From positions 67,144 to 131,143 of the forward strand of contig NZ_JABTTS010000029.1 of NCBI RefSeq assembly GCF_018638295.1: DNA of 64,000 nt. The letters run 5' to 3'. The DNA is from Streptomyces sp. CHD11. Lineage in GTDB: Bacteria; Actinomycetota; Actinomycetes; Streptomycetales; Streptomycetaceae. Made by a program: the position numbers and the translations under genes. The notes under the pieces were generated by a model. That model searched no databases. It was not told where the DNA came from and was given only the letters and a program-made list of their open reading frames with translations. Positions 55,301 through 62,222 of this stretch are shown piece after piece. The first letter of the stretch is position 1. Each line of letters begins with the position of its first letter.

Positions 55301-55974
55301 GGCTCATCGACGCGCTCTCCCGTTATGAGGACTTCGTCTCCGTCGCTGAACTCTACGCGCCCCGGAAGGAACTGGCCAAGGTCGTCTCCGAGCTGATCAA
55401 CGACGAGCATGTGCCGTTCCTTTCCGCGCTGCGGTACAAGCCCTCCGGGCTCAAGAAGCGTGCCGACTGGGAAGAGGTCTGGGACCTTCAGCGCAAAGAG
55501 GACGCCGCTCCCGACGAGCCCGCCAAGCGGAAGATCCGAGACTCGATCCCCGTACCGCCGAAGTACGCCTCGGTCGACTTCCTCCGTCCTTCCTACTGGC
55601 GGGCGCGCGGCAAGCTCGACGTGCCGAAGGAGCGGTTCATCTCCTACGGGCAGACCAGTGCCGCCACCCCCGAGCTGTACGGGTGGGCCGGCTGGGATCA
55701 CCGGGAGCAGGCGCAGGCCCTCGCCACGTACTTCACCAACACCGCGCTGTCCACCGAGGAGATCACGCCGTTCCTCGCCGGCCTGCTGGAACTCCAGCCG
55801 TGGCTGTCCCAGTGGCACAACGAGTTCGACATGCTCTACAGCGGCTCCCCGGCGGACTTCTTCGCCGGTTACCGCCAGCAGAAGCAGGGCGAGCATGGAC
55901 TCACTGACGACGAGCTCCGTGGCTGGCGCCCTCCGGCCGCGACCCGAGGTCGTCGCGCAGCAGCGAAGCAGTAG
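52369..55974 (+). CDS. pglX: BREX type 2 adenine-specific DNA methyltransferase PglX
   Basis: A 1201-aa class I methyltransferase. Motif I is DPTCGSGHFVLGAF (about 242-255) and the adenine-methylase motif IV is VVVGNPPYITVKD (about 373-385). The target-recognition region (about 383-807, 53515-54790) has clearly lower GC and atypical codons compared with both ends, a sign of domain exchange. The C-terminal 390 residues are helical (WERFEFHNSTP-like and RMENRDLWFAENG segments). PglX modifies DNA and, with PglW, PglY and PglZ, gives Pgl resistance. GTG 52369 lies in the pglW stop. The 3' end overlaps the convergent ATPase gene by 74 nt. G-runs at 53118-53122 and 53147-53152 could permit slippage. 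Confidence 0.95.
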   Translation: MIDRKALLNDLKQQVKAVETDLGRQVKALGDVGARLRAEYDQARKLGRTAATWTSWLDERVTQVAVAWVLGTVFVRFCEDNRLIPEPYLTGPDGDRRELAESRYDAYVESDEDPTYRGWLETAFEELGQGQAGRLLFDKRHNPLYQVPLSHDGARDLVEFWRGRDEAGVLVHDFTDPLNEDGTEGWDTRFLGDLYQDLSEAARKTYALLQTPEFVEEFILDRTMNPAVREFGYEELKMIDPTCGSGHFVLGAFRRLVRLWGEGQPGRDVHERVRAALDSVHGVDVNPFAVAVARFRLLVAAMAASGVRTLGKAVKYEWPIHLAVGDSLIKARQLELTLGGDEDGLDDPLASFAYATEDVHEHPEILQQGRYHVVVGNPPYITVKDKKLGALYRELYSACFREYALSVPFAQRFFELARRGDAEGHGYGMIGQITANSFMKREFGKKLIEGYFRNEVELAEVIDTSGAYIPGHGTPTVIMIGRRRSGAARSSVLRTVRGIQGEPARPKDPSKGLVWRAICEQIDRSDSESEWVSVVDADRDSMSTHPWSLTGGAAVDVMQRIGQHERKLSDAVDEIGLSVVTGEDSAYVVSLTKAIEYRGVSITSTVDGQDIRDWSLQERSWLVNPYQDDYTLGVESAPGLLRFMWPARRVLQLRKKFSVTLLDRGIPWIEWRELYRSKLSAPSLIAFPLVATHNHFYVQREVIPSKHSTTVIKLRDEATPEEHVRLLGLLNSSTVGFWLKMVSHGKGNGGVNEGYRGAAWEEFFEFTGTKLQELPLPAAYPTAFATALDSLAQHLTAASPATVVAETTPTAGALRKAKTRWESTRARMIALQEELDWQVYSLYSLHSGDLRVSEDPDDPDIPELAIGERAFEIVLARRVAAGEASGEWFERHNSTPVTEIPAHWSALYREIIQKRIDAIESNRAVGMVERPEYKRRWATEGWDSLQEKALRSWLLDRMENRDLWFAENGQPTILTLARLIDALSRYEDFVSVAELYAPRKELAKVVSELINDEHVPFLSALRYKPSGLKKRADWEEVWDLQRKEDAAPDEPAKRKIRDSIPVPPKYASVDFLRPSYWRARGKLDVPKERFISYGQTSAATPELYGWAGWDHREQAQALATYFTNTALSTEEITPFLAGLLELQPWLSQWHNEFDMLYSGSPADFFAGYRQQKQGEHGLTDDELRGWRPPAATRGRRAAAKQ

Positions 55975-56506
55975 CCAGGAGTAGATCGACGTCTGTCGGT
56001 TCAGGGGCCACCCGGTGCGTGAGTGGGTGGCCCACTGTCTTCACGTATAGCTCCGCCCACACGGTCTTGCCTGGGGCGGTCCGGCGAGGGCTGACGCCCC
56101 AGTCGTCCGCGAGGGCGGCGACGAGCAGCAGGCCCCGGCCGGACTCGGAAAGCGAGTCGGTCGCCGGGGGACTGGCCGGAGGCCGTTTCTCAGCGAGGGT
56201 GTCGGTCACCTCGATACGGAAGATGCCCACGGCCAAGGTGAGTTGAATGTGGAAGTCCCGGCCGGGGACGTGGCCGTGGCGTACGGCGTTGGTGGTGAGT
56301 TCCGCCGTGATGAGGGTGAGCGTCTCGTTGACCGGGGTCGTGTAGGGGTGGCCCCAGTCGTTCAGACGGTGCGAGACGAGTCGGCGGGCGAGGCGGGCGC
56401 CGCGTGGCGTCGAGGTGAAGCGCATGGCGAACTCGCGTTCGGGTGCGGGATGCTGCGGCATATGCCCGTTCAGGGGAGTTTCTGACTTCATAGGGTCAAC
56501 AGTCAT
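55901..56506 (-). CDS. Anti-sigma-factor-like ATP-binding protein (HATPase_c_2)
   Basis: A 201-aa GHKL/HATPase fold protein. The N-box is LITAELTTNAVRHGH (Glu69, Asn73), then RIEVTD as part of the G1 box and SGRGLLLVAALADDWGV as the G2 box, typical of RsbW-like proteins of Streptomyces. The C-terminus (PTDVDLLLATASLLRDDLG) is variable. ATG 56506 is taken as start but ATG 56491 is possible; neither has a good ribosome site. It is divergent from the XRE-DUF5753 and DUF397 genes, forming the classic abaA/whiJ-like triad in which such ATPases may partner the regulator. Its stop lies inside the pglX 3' end. Confidence 0.82.
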   Translation of the reverse strand: MTVDPMKSETPLNGHMPQHPAPEREFAMRFTSTPRGARLARRLVSHRLNDWGHPYTTPVNETLTLITAELTTNAVRHGHVPGRDFHIQLTLAVGIFRIEVTDTLAEKRPPASPPATDSLSESGRGLLLVAALADDWGVSPRRTAPGKTVWAELYVKTVGHPLTHRVAPEPTDVDLLLATASLLRDDLGSRPEGASHGARRQ

Positions 56507-56652
56507 GGACTCTGCGTAGCGTTGACCAGGAGCGATGCGCTGACGGGTACGGGCTGTACACGCGGGCGGTGCGCTTGTACCTGGTGTTGGGCGTGACCGG
56601 TCCCAGGGTCCCGAGTTGGCTGACTGGGCGGTTGTACGAGAGGAGCTGTGGC

Positions 56653-57483
56653 GTGGACGACGAGGTTCAGCAGCCGGAGTACGAGGTCGGGACGGGCATG
56701 CTGTGCGTGTTCGGGCGGCAGTTGAAGCTGCTCCGGGAGCGAGCGGGCCTGGACCGCGCGAGACTCGGATCACTGACCGGGTACTCGGCCTCGACGATCG
56801 CGTCGTTCGAGCAGGGGAGACGTATCTCGCCACCGAAGTTCATCGACCAGGCCGATGAAGTGCTGGGCGCGGGTGGAGTGTTGAGCGCGAGCAAGGAGGA
56901 GGTGGCTCGGGCCCAGTATCCGGCGTTCTTCCGGGATGCTGCCAAGTTGGAGGCCGAGGCCGTTGAACTTCATGTGTATGCGAACCAGGGGGTGCCTGGG
57001 CTCTTGCAGACCGAAGAGTATGCGCGGGCAGTGTTCACCAACTGGCGGCCCCTGCTGCACGAGGACGTGGTCGAGCAGAGGGTGACAGCGCGCCTGGCTC
57101 GGCATGAGATCTTCTGCCGGACGCAGTTGCCCACCATCAGCTTCGTCATCGAGGAGTCGGTCTTGCGTAGGCCGCTGGGTGGGTGGGGCGTCATGCGCGG
57201 GCAGTTGGAGCAGATCCTGCTCCATGGCCAGCGGCGTAACGTGGAGATCCAGGTGCTGCCGACAGAGCGGGACGAGCACGCCGGAATGGCTGGTCCGTTC
57301 ACCTTGATCGAGACGAAGGAAGGGCGGAGGATCGCGTACGTGGAGGCGCAGCAGGACAGTCGCCTCTACACAGCGCGGAAGCCAGTCAGGGAGATCGAGG
57401 AGCAGTACGGACTCCTTCGGGCCCAAGCGCTCACTCCGCGCGAGTCACTGGCCTTCGTCGAAAAGTTGCTTGGAGAGAGATGA
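56653..57483 (+). CDS. XRE regulator with DUF5753 domain (WhiJ-like)
   Basis: A 276-aa regulator. The N-terminal HTH (about 20-80) reads LKLLRERAGLDRARLGSLTG, YSASTIASFEQGRRISPP. The DUF5753 domain (about 95-270) has AVELHVYANQGVPGLLQTEEYARAVF, RQLEQILLHG-like and IQVLPTERDEHAGMAGPFTLIE signatures. GTG 56653 follows AGGAG at 56641-56645. WhiJ-type proteins repress development until a small DUF397 partner relieves them. The stop overlaps the DUF397 start (ATGA), consistent with a coupled regulator/partner pair. Confidence 0.9.
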   Translation: MDDEVQQPEYEVGTGMLCVFGRQLKLLRERAGLDRARLGSLTGYSASTIASFEQGRRISPPKFIDQADEVLGAGGVLSASKEEVARAQYPAFFRDAAKLEAEAVELHVYANQGVPGLLQTEEYARAVFTNWRPLLHEDVVEQRVTARLARHEIFCRTQLPTISFVIEESVLRRPLGGWGVMRGQLEQILLHGQRRNVEIQVLPTERDEHAGMAGPFTLIETKEGRRIAYVEAQQDSRLYTARKPVREIEEQYGLLRAQALTPRESLAFVEKLLGER

Positions 57484-57674
57484 ACGTCGAACAGTCTGTA
57501 CCCGAGCCGACCTGGTTCAAGAGCAGTTACAGCAGCGGAGCTGGCGGCGAATGCGTCGAGGTCGCCACCCGCCCCGCCAGGGTTCACGTCCGCGACTCAA
57601 AGGACACGACCCGCGCCGCACTCGCCATACAACCCACGGCGTGGACCGCGTTCGTCGAGTTCGCGGCACTCTGA
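57480..57674 (+). CDS. DUF397 small protein, partner of the adjacent XRE regulator
   Basis: A 64-aa protein with the DUF397 pattern TWFKSSYSSGAGGECVEVA, VHVRDSKDTTRAALAI and AWTAFVEFA. DUF397 proteins are small beta-rich partners of XRE-DUF5753 regulators, known for WhiJ and the abaA locus. It overlaps the regulator stop by ATGA, so the stoichiometry is probably coupled. A terminator follows 5 nt later, making this the end of a two-gene unit. Confidence 0.9.
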   Translation: MNVEQSVPEPTWFKSSYSSGAGGECVEVATRPARVHVRDSKDTTRAALAIQPTAWTAFVEFAAL

Positions 57675-57678
57675 CGGG

Positions 57679-57718
57679 ACAGGGCCCTCGGCGGGCGAGT
57701 GCTTGCCGAGGGCCCTGT
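57679..57718 (+). terminator. Strong hairpin terminator
   Basis: A perfect 14-bp inverted repeat (57679-57692 and 57705-57718) with a 12-nt loop starts 5 nt after the DUF397 stop. Confidence 0.85.
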
Positions 57719-57805
57719 GCGCAGGTGAAAGCCTCCACCCGCTCTGAGCGGTGATGTCGGAAGTCAGGCCGCTGCCGCGGGCACACCGCCGAGGTGCCGG
57801 CCGGA

Positions 57806-58351
57806 TCAGGCGAAGAGGAGCGTGGGCTCCGCGAGGATGTCACGCCCCGCTTCGCTCTTGTAGATCAGGTCGATGCTGCCGAAGCGGGCCTGGTCGTAGT
57901 CCAGGCCGAGTCCCGCCACCGCCTCCTTCACGGCAGCTTCGGAAGAGCCTTCGATCTCCAGGAAGGTGGGGAGGTCCGGCCAGGTGTCGAAGTCGTAGGT
58001 GACACCGTCCAGGTGCCATTCCTCGCGGTAGTTCTGCTGGTAGCGGACCTGCCGCAGGCCGAGCGCCGCGAGGAGTTCCGCGGTCCTGGCCAGGTCGTCG
58101 ACCTCGATCTCGATCTCGGTGGTCCCGTGGATGTGCGTCGCGTCGGTGACCTGCTTCAGGGTGAGCGTCGTCCTGCCGCCCTCGTCGCGCAACCGCAGCC
58201 ACTGCTCGCCCTGCACGGCGTCGTTCTCGAAGATCAGACGCGTGAACATGGTCATGGGGAAGACCTGTTCCGCCCCGGCGGTGCGCAGAGCGCCGAGGGT
58301 GGCCTCCACGTCGATTTCCAGGAACTTTGCTTCGTATTCGTTCTGCGCCAC
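57806..58351 (-). CDS. CYTH domain protein
   Basis: A 181-aa protein of the CYTH/triphosphate tunnel metalloenzyme family. The signature ExExK is EYEAKF at residues 5-10. Alternating charged strands follow, WLRLRDEGGRTTLTLKQV, TTEIEIEVDD, YREEWHLDGVTYDFD and FLEIEGSSEAAVKEA, giving the acidic/basic tunnel. Members act on triphosphates (thiamine triphosphatase, class IV adenylyl cyclase) or bind polyphosphate; the role here is not known. GTG 58351 has AAGGAG upstream. It follows the radical SAM gene by 11 nt on the same strand, so the two are co-transcribed. Confidence 0.9.
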   Translation of the reverse strand: MAQNEYEAKFLEIDVEATLGALRTAGAEQVFPMTMFTRLIFENDAVQGEQWLRLRDEGGRTTLTLKQVTDATHIHGTTEIEIEVDDLARTAELLAALGLRQVRYQQNYREEWHLDGVTYDFDTWPDLPTFLEIEGSSEAAVKEAVAGLGLDYDQARFGSIDLIYKSEAGRDILAEPTLLFA

Positions 58352-58362
58352 GGTTCTCCTTC

Positions 58363-59580
58363 TCATGTGACGGTCTGAGCGGGCAGGTCGTGGAATTCCC
58401 GCTCGCGCATCTTGTTGATTTCGCTGCACACGGCGCTGCCCAGGAACTCGTCGACGGGCAGACAGAGATCCATACGCTGAATGCAGACGCCTACGTGGAA
58501 GGTCCCCTTGGGGCCGCGGTAGAGACGGACCCCGTAGTAACCCTCCTGGCAGTCGGTTGTGTTGTTGAAGCGGCAGCTTGCGCAGGTCTCGGGCAGGCGC
58601 AGGGGCCGAATGTGCTTGACCTTGATCACGCGTCCGCCGGGCAGGGTGTAGGAGATGCGGAATCCGGAGCTTCCAGCGATGACGTGGACTTCCTGAGGCA
58701 CCGCGCCGAGGCTGCCGAGAAGCTCGTCGATGGCGTCCAGCGACTTGTCCCCGTCGGCCAGGGACGACAGGATTCTCAACGACACCTGCGGAGAGTACCG
58801 GTCCAGGAGCCGGTGAACGCGCTCGATATGGCTGTGGTCCGGGATGACCACGTTCGCGCTCACGCCGATTCCCTCCTCGGTCGCCACCTGGATCGATCGC
58901 TCCAGGGCCTCGATCTTCCGCGCCGCCAGGGAAGCCGTCCGGAACCGGACGCTCTGCACCTGCGCCAGTTCCTCGGGTGTGGTGCCGAAGATCGAGAAGT
59001 TGACGCGGCCAAGGCCCGCCTTCGCGCACGCGGGGAGGACCCTGGTGCCGTTCTCACCGTTGGAGGTGACGCCCACGTCATATCCCTCCTCCCTGGCCAT
59101 GGCGACGATCGCCGCGAGCTTGGGGTGCAGGGTCGGTTCCCCTCCCGTGAGGTGAACCTCCTCGAAGCCCAGGGCGTCACGCAGCCCCGCCAAGGCGGCG
59201 CGAAAGGCGTCGTCAGGGAACACGGGAGCTGTCACGAAGCGCGCTCCGTTGGTCGCGAGATAGATGGAGACCCGTCCCGACCGGCCGACAGCGCCGAATT
59301 CGCCGGCGGTCTGAGCGTGGTTGTCGGCGCTGACAGGTGTGCCTTCGTTGTGGCAGAAGGTGCAGGTCATCCCGCAGGCATCGATGACCTTGACCCGGAG
59401 TGTGCGGTCCATCGTGACCCGGACCGGGGCAAGATCGCGGATACTTCGCAATGCTCGGTGCTTGAACACGACGTACAGCTCCGTCCTCAGGGCGGCGTCG
59501 ATGCCGTCCGCGATCAGTTGCGTGTCGATGCGCAGGTTGTCGACGGCCGGCGCCCTGCGTCTGTCGGCCACGATGGTCAC
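58363..59580 (-). CDS. Radical SAM protein
   Basis: A 405-aa radical SAM enzyme. The cluster motif CxxxCxxC is CGMTCTFC (Cys69, Cys73, Cys76), followed by the GGEPTLHP SAM-binding motif and VTSNGENG. A C-terminal cysteine group (CASCRFNNTTDC, QEGYYG, GVCIQRMDLCLP) suggests an auxiliary iron-sulfur cluster, as in MoaA- or SPASM-type proteins. GTG 59580 has GGAG 7 nt upstream; the open extension to 59661 has poor sequence. Its substrate is unknown. The CYTH gene directly downstream suggests a nucleotide- or phosphate-bearing molecule; no precursor peptide is evident. It diverges from the small-domain/DUF6879 module across 197 nt. Confidence 0.9.
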   Translation of the reverse strand: MTIVADRRRAPAVDNLRIDTQLIADGIDAALRTELYVVFKHRALRSIRDLAPVRVTMDRTLRVKVIDACGMTCTFCHNEGTPVSADNHAQTAGEFGAVGRSGRVSIYLATNGARFVTAPVFPDDAFRAALAGLRDALGFEEVHLTGGEPTLHPKLAAIVAMAREEGYDVGVTSNGENGTRVLPACAKAGLGRVNFSIFGTTPEELAQVQSVRFRTASLAARKIEALERSIQVATEEGIGVSANVVIPDHSHIERVHRLLDRYSPQVSLRILSSLADGDKSLDAIDELLGSLGAVPQEVHVIAGSSGFRISYTLPGGRVIKVKHIRPLRLPETCASCRFNNTTDCQEGYYGVRLYRGPKGTFHVGVCIQRMDLCLPVDEFLGSAVCSEINKMREREFHDLPAQTVT

Positions 59581-59777
59581 AGCGCATCTCCGGCGGTACC
59601 GCAATGCGCGGTGGCTGCCTCGGTTGCTCGGGTGCGGAGACGAACGTAGAACGGCCGTCACTCAAGTCCCAAGAAGATTGCGCGAGTTTGCGGCACATCG
59701 ATTGACTGCCCAGAACGCCCTGCGGACCATCGTCATGTCGCGCAAACCTGAGCAAGGCAGCAGACAGGGGAACGACC

Positions 59778-60197
59778 ATGAAGCTACGGTTCCTTGGTAA
59801 GAACTCCACGGTCGGTGACTGCCCGACCCTGTACGCCACAGACCGGGACACCTACCTCGTCCAGGGCTGGAAGATCTTCGCGAACGACCTGTTGGTGCAG
59901 CTTGAGATCCCGGAGGGGGAGACGGCGGTGGAGGTGCCCACAGAGCTGTTCGACCACCTCGCGAAGGACGGCCTGCCGGCCGGGGAGGTCAGGCGCATCG
60001 AGGACCCGATCATGATCCTCACGCCGGGCGGTACGTTCGTGGTCCAGGGCCGGGAGGTGACCGACCCCGAGGCCCTGGCCCAGATGGAGATTCCGGATTA
60101 CGAGACCGTGGTCGAGGTCACCAAGCCCGCGATCACCGCCCTACTGGAGGAACCGCGTGGAGCTGATCTCCAGCGCCGAGCGCAACCAGCTCTTTGA
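59778..60197 (+). CDS. Small two-repeat protein partnered with DUF6879
   Basis: A 139-aa soluble protein that appears to be an internal duplication. Residues 14-60 (CPTLYATDRDTYLVQGWKI, then PEGETAVEVPTELFDHL) and 74-120 (DPIMILTPGGTFVVQGREV, then PDYETVVEVTKPAITALL) share the pattern of a beta hairpin, TY(L/F)VQG, and ET(A/V)VEV. The minus-strand protein at 62848-63120 contains a third version. Proteins of this kind often precede DUF6879 genes in Streptomyces. ATG 59778 follows AGGGGA. It overlaps the next gene by 41 nt. A regulatory partner role for the XRE protein downstream is inference. Confidence 0.7.
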   Translation: MKLRFLGKNSTVGDCPTLYATDRDTYLVQGWKIFANDLLVQLEIPEGETAVEVPTELFDHLAKDGLPAGEVRRIEDPIMILTPGGTFVVQGREVTDPEALAQMEIPDYETVVEVTKPAITALLEEPRGADLQRRAQPAL

Positions 60198-60681
60198 GAG
60201 CTTCGCGCAGGACGCATTCCATCTGGAGCTGAGGGACGACTACTCCGTCCCCGACGAGGACAGCCCCTTCACGAGCTGGCTCCGCGGCGAGAGCGTCGAC
60301 TACTCCTACATGGACCCGTGGACGCAACTCATCAGGCGCGTCACCGGGGAAGGGAAAACAGTCCGACGCGTCCGCGTGGTCACCGAGCCTCACACCCCCT
60401 ACATCCAGTGGGAGCACGCCACCACCGGCCGCAACGAGGAGGCCGGCGAGGAGATCCGCTGGCTGCCCCGACACCGCCTGCCCGAGGGCGTCACCTTCCC
60501 CGTGGGTGGAAACGACTGGTGGCTGTACGACAACCGCCTCCTCGCAGTGGGGCACTTCGACTCCGACGGCGCAGTGCTCGGGTCGGAGATCGTCGAGGAT
60601 CCGGACACCGTGGCCGCGTGCGTGCGCCTGCGGGATCTGCTGTGGGCCGCCGCCATTCCCCACCCCGCGTACGAGCCCTGA
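60157..60681 (+). CDS. DUF6879 family protein
   Basis: A 174-aa protein of the streptomycete DUF6879 family. Characteristic features are an N-terminal helix with FAQDAFHLELRDDY, WLRGE and D..DPWTQLIRR, then VRRVRVVTEPHTPYIQWEH and WLYDNRLLAVGHFDSDGA near the C-terminus. The family's function is not known. It often lies next to an XRE-DUF5753 regulator, as here. GTG 60157 has GGAGG 6 nt upstream and lies inside the preceding gene. The stop is 7 nt before the XRE GTG, so all are in one operon. Confidence 0.8.
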   Translation: MELISSAERNQLFESFAQDAFHLELRDDYSVPDEDSPFTSWLRGESVDYSYMDPWTQLIRRVTGEGKTVRRVRVVTEPHTPYIQWEHATTGRNEEAGEEIRWLPRHRLPEGVTFPVGGNDWWLYDNRLLAVGHFDSDGAVLGSEIVEDPDTVAACVRLRDLLWAAAIPHPAYEP

Positions 60682-60688
60682 CCGACCA

Positions 60689-61543
60689 GTGAGCAAGCAG
60701 GTAGAAGAGGCGCTGCAGGCGCTCGGTGCCCGGCTGCGTGGCTTCCGCAAGGACGCCGGATTCACCAGCGGCCGGGCATTCGCTCGTGCCACCTCGTGGC
60801 AGGAGTCGAAGATCTCCCGCATCGAGAACGGCAAGCAGCGTCCCAGCGAGGACGACATCCGGGTCTGGTGCGAGATGACCGGCCAGAGCGAGCAGTCGGG
60901 TGACCTGGTCGCGATCGTCCGCCATGTCGACGAGCTGTGGCTCGAATGGCGACGGCAACTCCAGAGCGGCGTCGAGAAACGACAGCGCCAAGCGATCCCG
61001 GTGTACGCCAGGACCAAGGCCTTTCGCATCTGGCACCCCACGCTCATCTGGGGAACCCTTCAGACCGCGGAATACGCCGCCGAAGTCTTCCGCCAGGGCG
61101 TCAGCTACTACGAGATTCCCAATGACGCCGAAGCGGCCGTGGCGAAGCGACTCGAGCGCCAGCAGTACCTGTACCAGGGCGACCGCGTCTTCAACGTCCT
61201 CATCGGCGAACAGGCCCTGTACACCAACTTCGGCGGTTCCGAAGTGATGAAGGGGCAACTCGACCGTCTCCTGGCCGTGATGAGGCTTCCTCGTCTCAGC
61301 CTGGGCATCGTCCCCAGGTCCGCCCCCACCTTCATCTGGCCGGGCAACGCGTTTTCGATGTTCGACAGCCGACTCGTCCTCGTCGAGACCTACTCGGCCG
61401 AGCTCTCCGTCAGCCAGCCCCGAGAAATCGAGCTGTACACCAAGGCGTTCGCCCTCCTGAAACAGTCGGCGGTCTACGGCGTCGCCGTCCGCGAACTCAT
61501 CTCCACAGCGGTTCAGCACTTCGACCAGATGCCGACGGACTAG
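60689..61543 (+). CDS. XRE regulator with DUF5753 domain
   Basis: A 284-aa regulator. The HTH (about 8-75) reads LGARLRGFRKDAGFTSGRAF, ARATSWQESKISRIENGKQ; the DUF5753 domain (about 105-280) shows FRIWHPTLIWGTLQTAEYAAEVF, VFNVLIGEQALYTNFGG, LGIVPRSAPTFIWPGNAFSMF and LVLVETYSAELS. It starts at GTG 60689, 7 nt after the DUF6879 stop, and is followed 10 nt later by a DUF397 gene. It is diverged from the XRE protein at 56653, so the two modules are not a recent duplication. Confidence 0.88.
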   Translation: MSKQVEEALQALGARLRGFRKDAGFTSGRAFARATSWQESKISRIENGKQRPSEDDIRVWCEMTGQSEQSGDLVAIVRHVDELWLEWRRQLQSGVEKRQRQAIPVYARTKAFRIWHPTLIWGTLQTAEYAAEVFRQGVSYYEIPNDAEAAVAKRLERQQYLYQGDRVFNVLIGEQALYTNFGGSEVMKGQLDRLLAVMRLPRLSLGIVPRSAPTFIWPGNAFSMFDSRLVLVETYSAELSVSQPREIELYTKAFALLKQSAVYGVAVRELISTAVQHFDQMPTD

Positions 61544-61553
61544 GAGAGCGTCC

Positions 61554-61736
61554 ATGCAGCCCGTAACCCCGAACTGGCGAACCAGCTCCTACACCGAGAC
61601 ACAGAACTGCGTCGAACTGGCCGACAACGATCCGAACAAGGTGATGGTCCGGGACACGAAAGCACGCGATCGGGGAACCATGGCCATCCAGCGAGACACC
61701 TGGACGATCTTCGTCCAGCATGCCAAGCGGACGTAG
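61554..61736 (+). CDS. DUF397 small protein
   Basis: A 60-aa protein with the DUF397 pattern: NWRTSSYTETQNCVELAD, VMVRDTKARDRGTMAI and DTWTIFVQHAKRT. ATG 61554 has GGAGAG upstream. It is the partner of the XRE-DUF5753 protein 10 nt upstream, ending a four-gene unit (two-repeat protein, DUF6879, XRE-DUF5753, DUF397). Confidence 0.9.
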   Translation: MQPVTPNWRTSSYTETQNCVELADNDPNKVMVRDTKARDRGTMAIQRDTWTIFVQHAKRT

Positions 61737-61759
61737 TGTGAGGCTTCGCCGGACAAACG

Positions 61760-61903
61760 ATGTTCACCTACCGCTACGGCTACCGGCTGGCTCTCTGGGA
61801 GCGCCCGCTCACCCGAGCCGGGTTCGCCACGGCCGACGCGGGTCTCGTAGCGGCTCAGCCCGGTCACATCGGGACGCTGGTCGTACGCGCGGTCGCCCCG
61901 TGA
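61760..61903 (+). CDS. 47-aa hypothetical protein
   Basis: The frame encodes MFTYRYGYRLALWERPLTRA, then GFATADAGLVAAQPGHIGTL and VVRAVAP, with good GC3 bias. Its stop overlaps the GTG of the XRE remnant (GTGA at 61900-61903), an arrangement usually seen between real coupled genes. No ribosome site is obvious. It may be a small gene that belonged to a third regulator module now deleted. Confidence 0.4.
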   Translation: MFTYRYGYRLALWERPLTRAGFATADAGLVAAQPGHIGTLVVRAVAP

Positions 61904-61986
61904 CGGACCCGTGCAGCCAGACGAAGCTGTTCCGGGAGCGGGCGGATCTGGATCGCGCGAGGCTCGGGTCGCTGACCGGGTACTGA
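61900..61986 (+). pseudogene. Truncated XRE-DUF5753 gene start
   Basis: The frame reads TKLFRERADLDRARLGSLTGY and then stops. It matches the HTH of the regulator at 56653 (LKLLRERAGLDRARLGSLTG) almost residue for residue, and the DNA is about 85 percent identical over 60 nt. Everything downstream of Tyr is missing, so this is the 5' stub of a third WhiJ-like gene. 61987-62222 shows no gene. Confidence 0.75.
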
Positions 61987-62222
61987 GGAATCCGGTGTCG
62001 ACGTCGTTCGTGGTCGTGAAGATCAGCGAGTAGCGGCGGCCGCAGACGCCTCGCGGATCGGGAAGCGGATCCAGAAACCCGGACAGGCGGACGGCGTCCG
62101 CCGGCCTGTGCTGCGTTCGCCCCTACCCGGACCGCCACGTCCACTCCACCACCGGACCAGCCCGATGTTCCGGACAGAGCGCAATCGTGCAAAGGACCCT
62201 GGCCCCGTCCCGCTGATCACCG

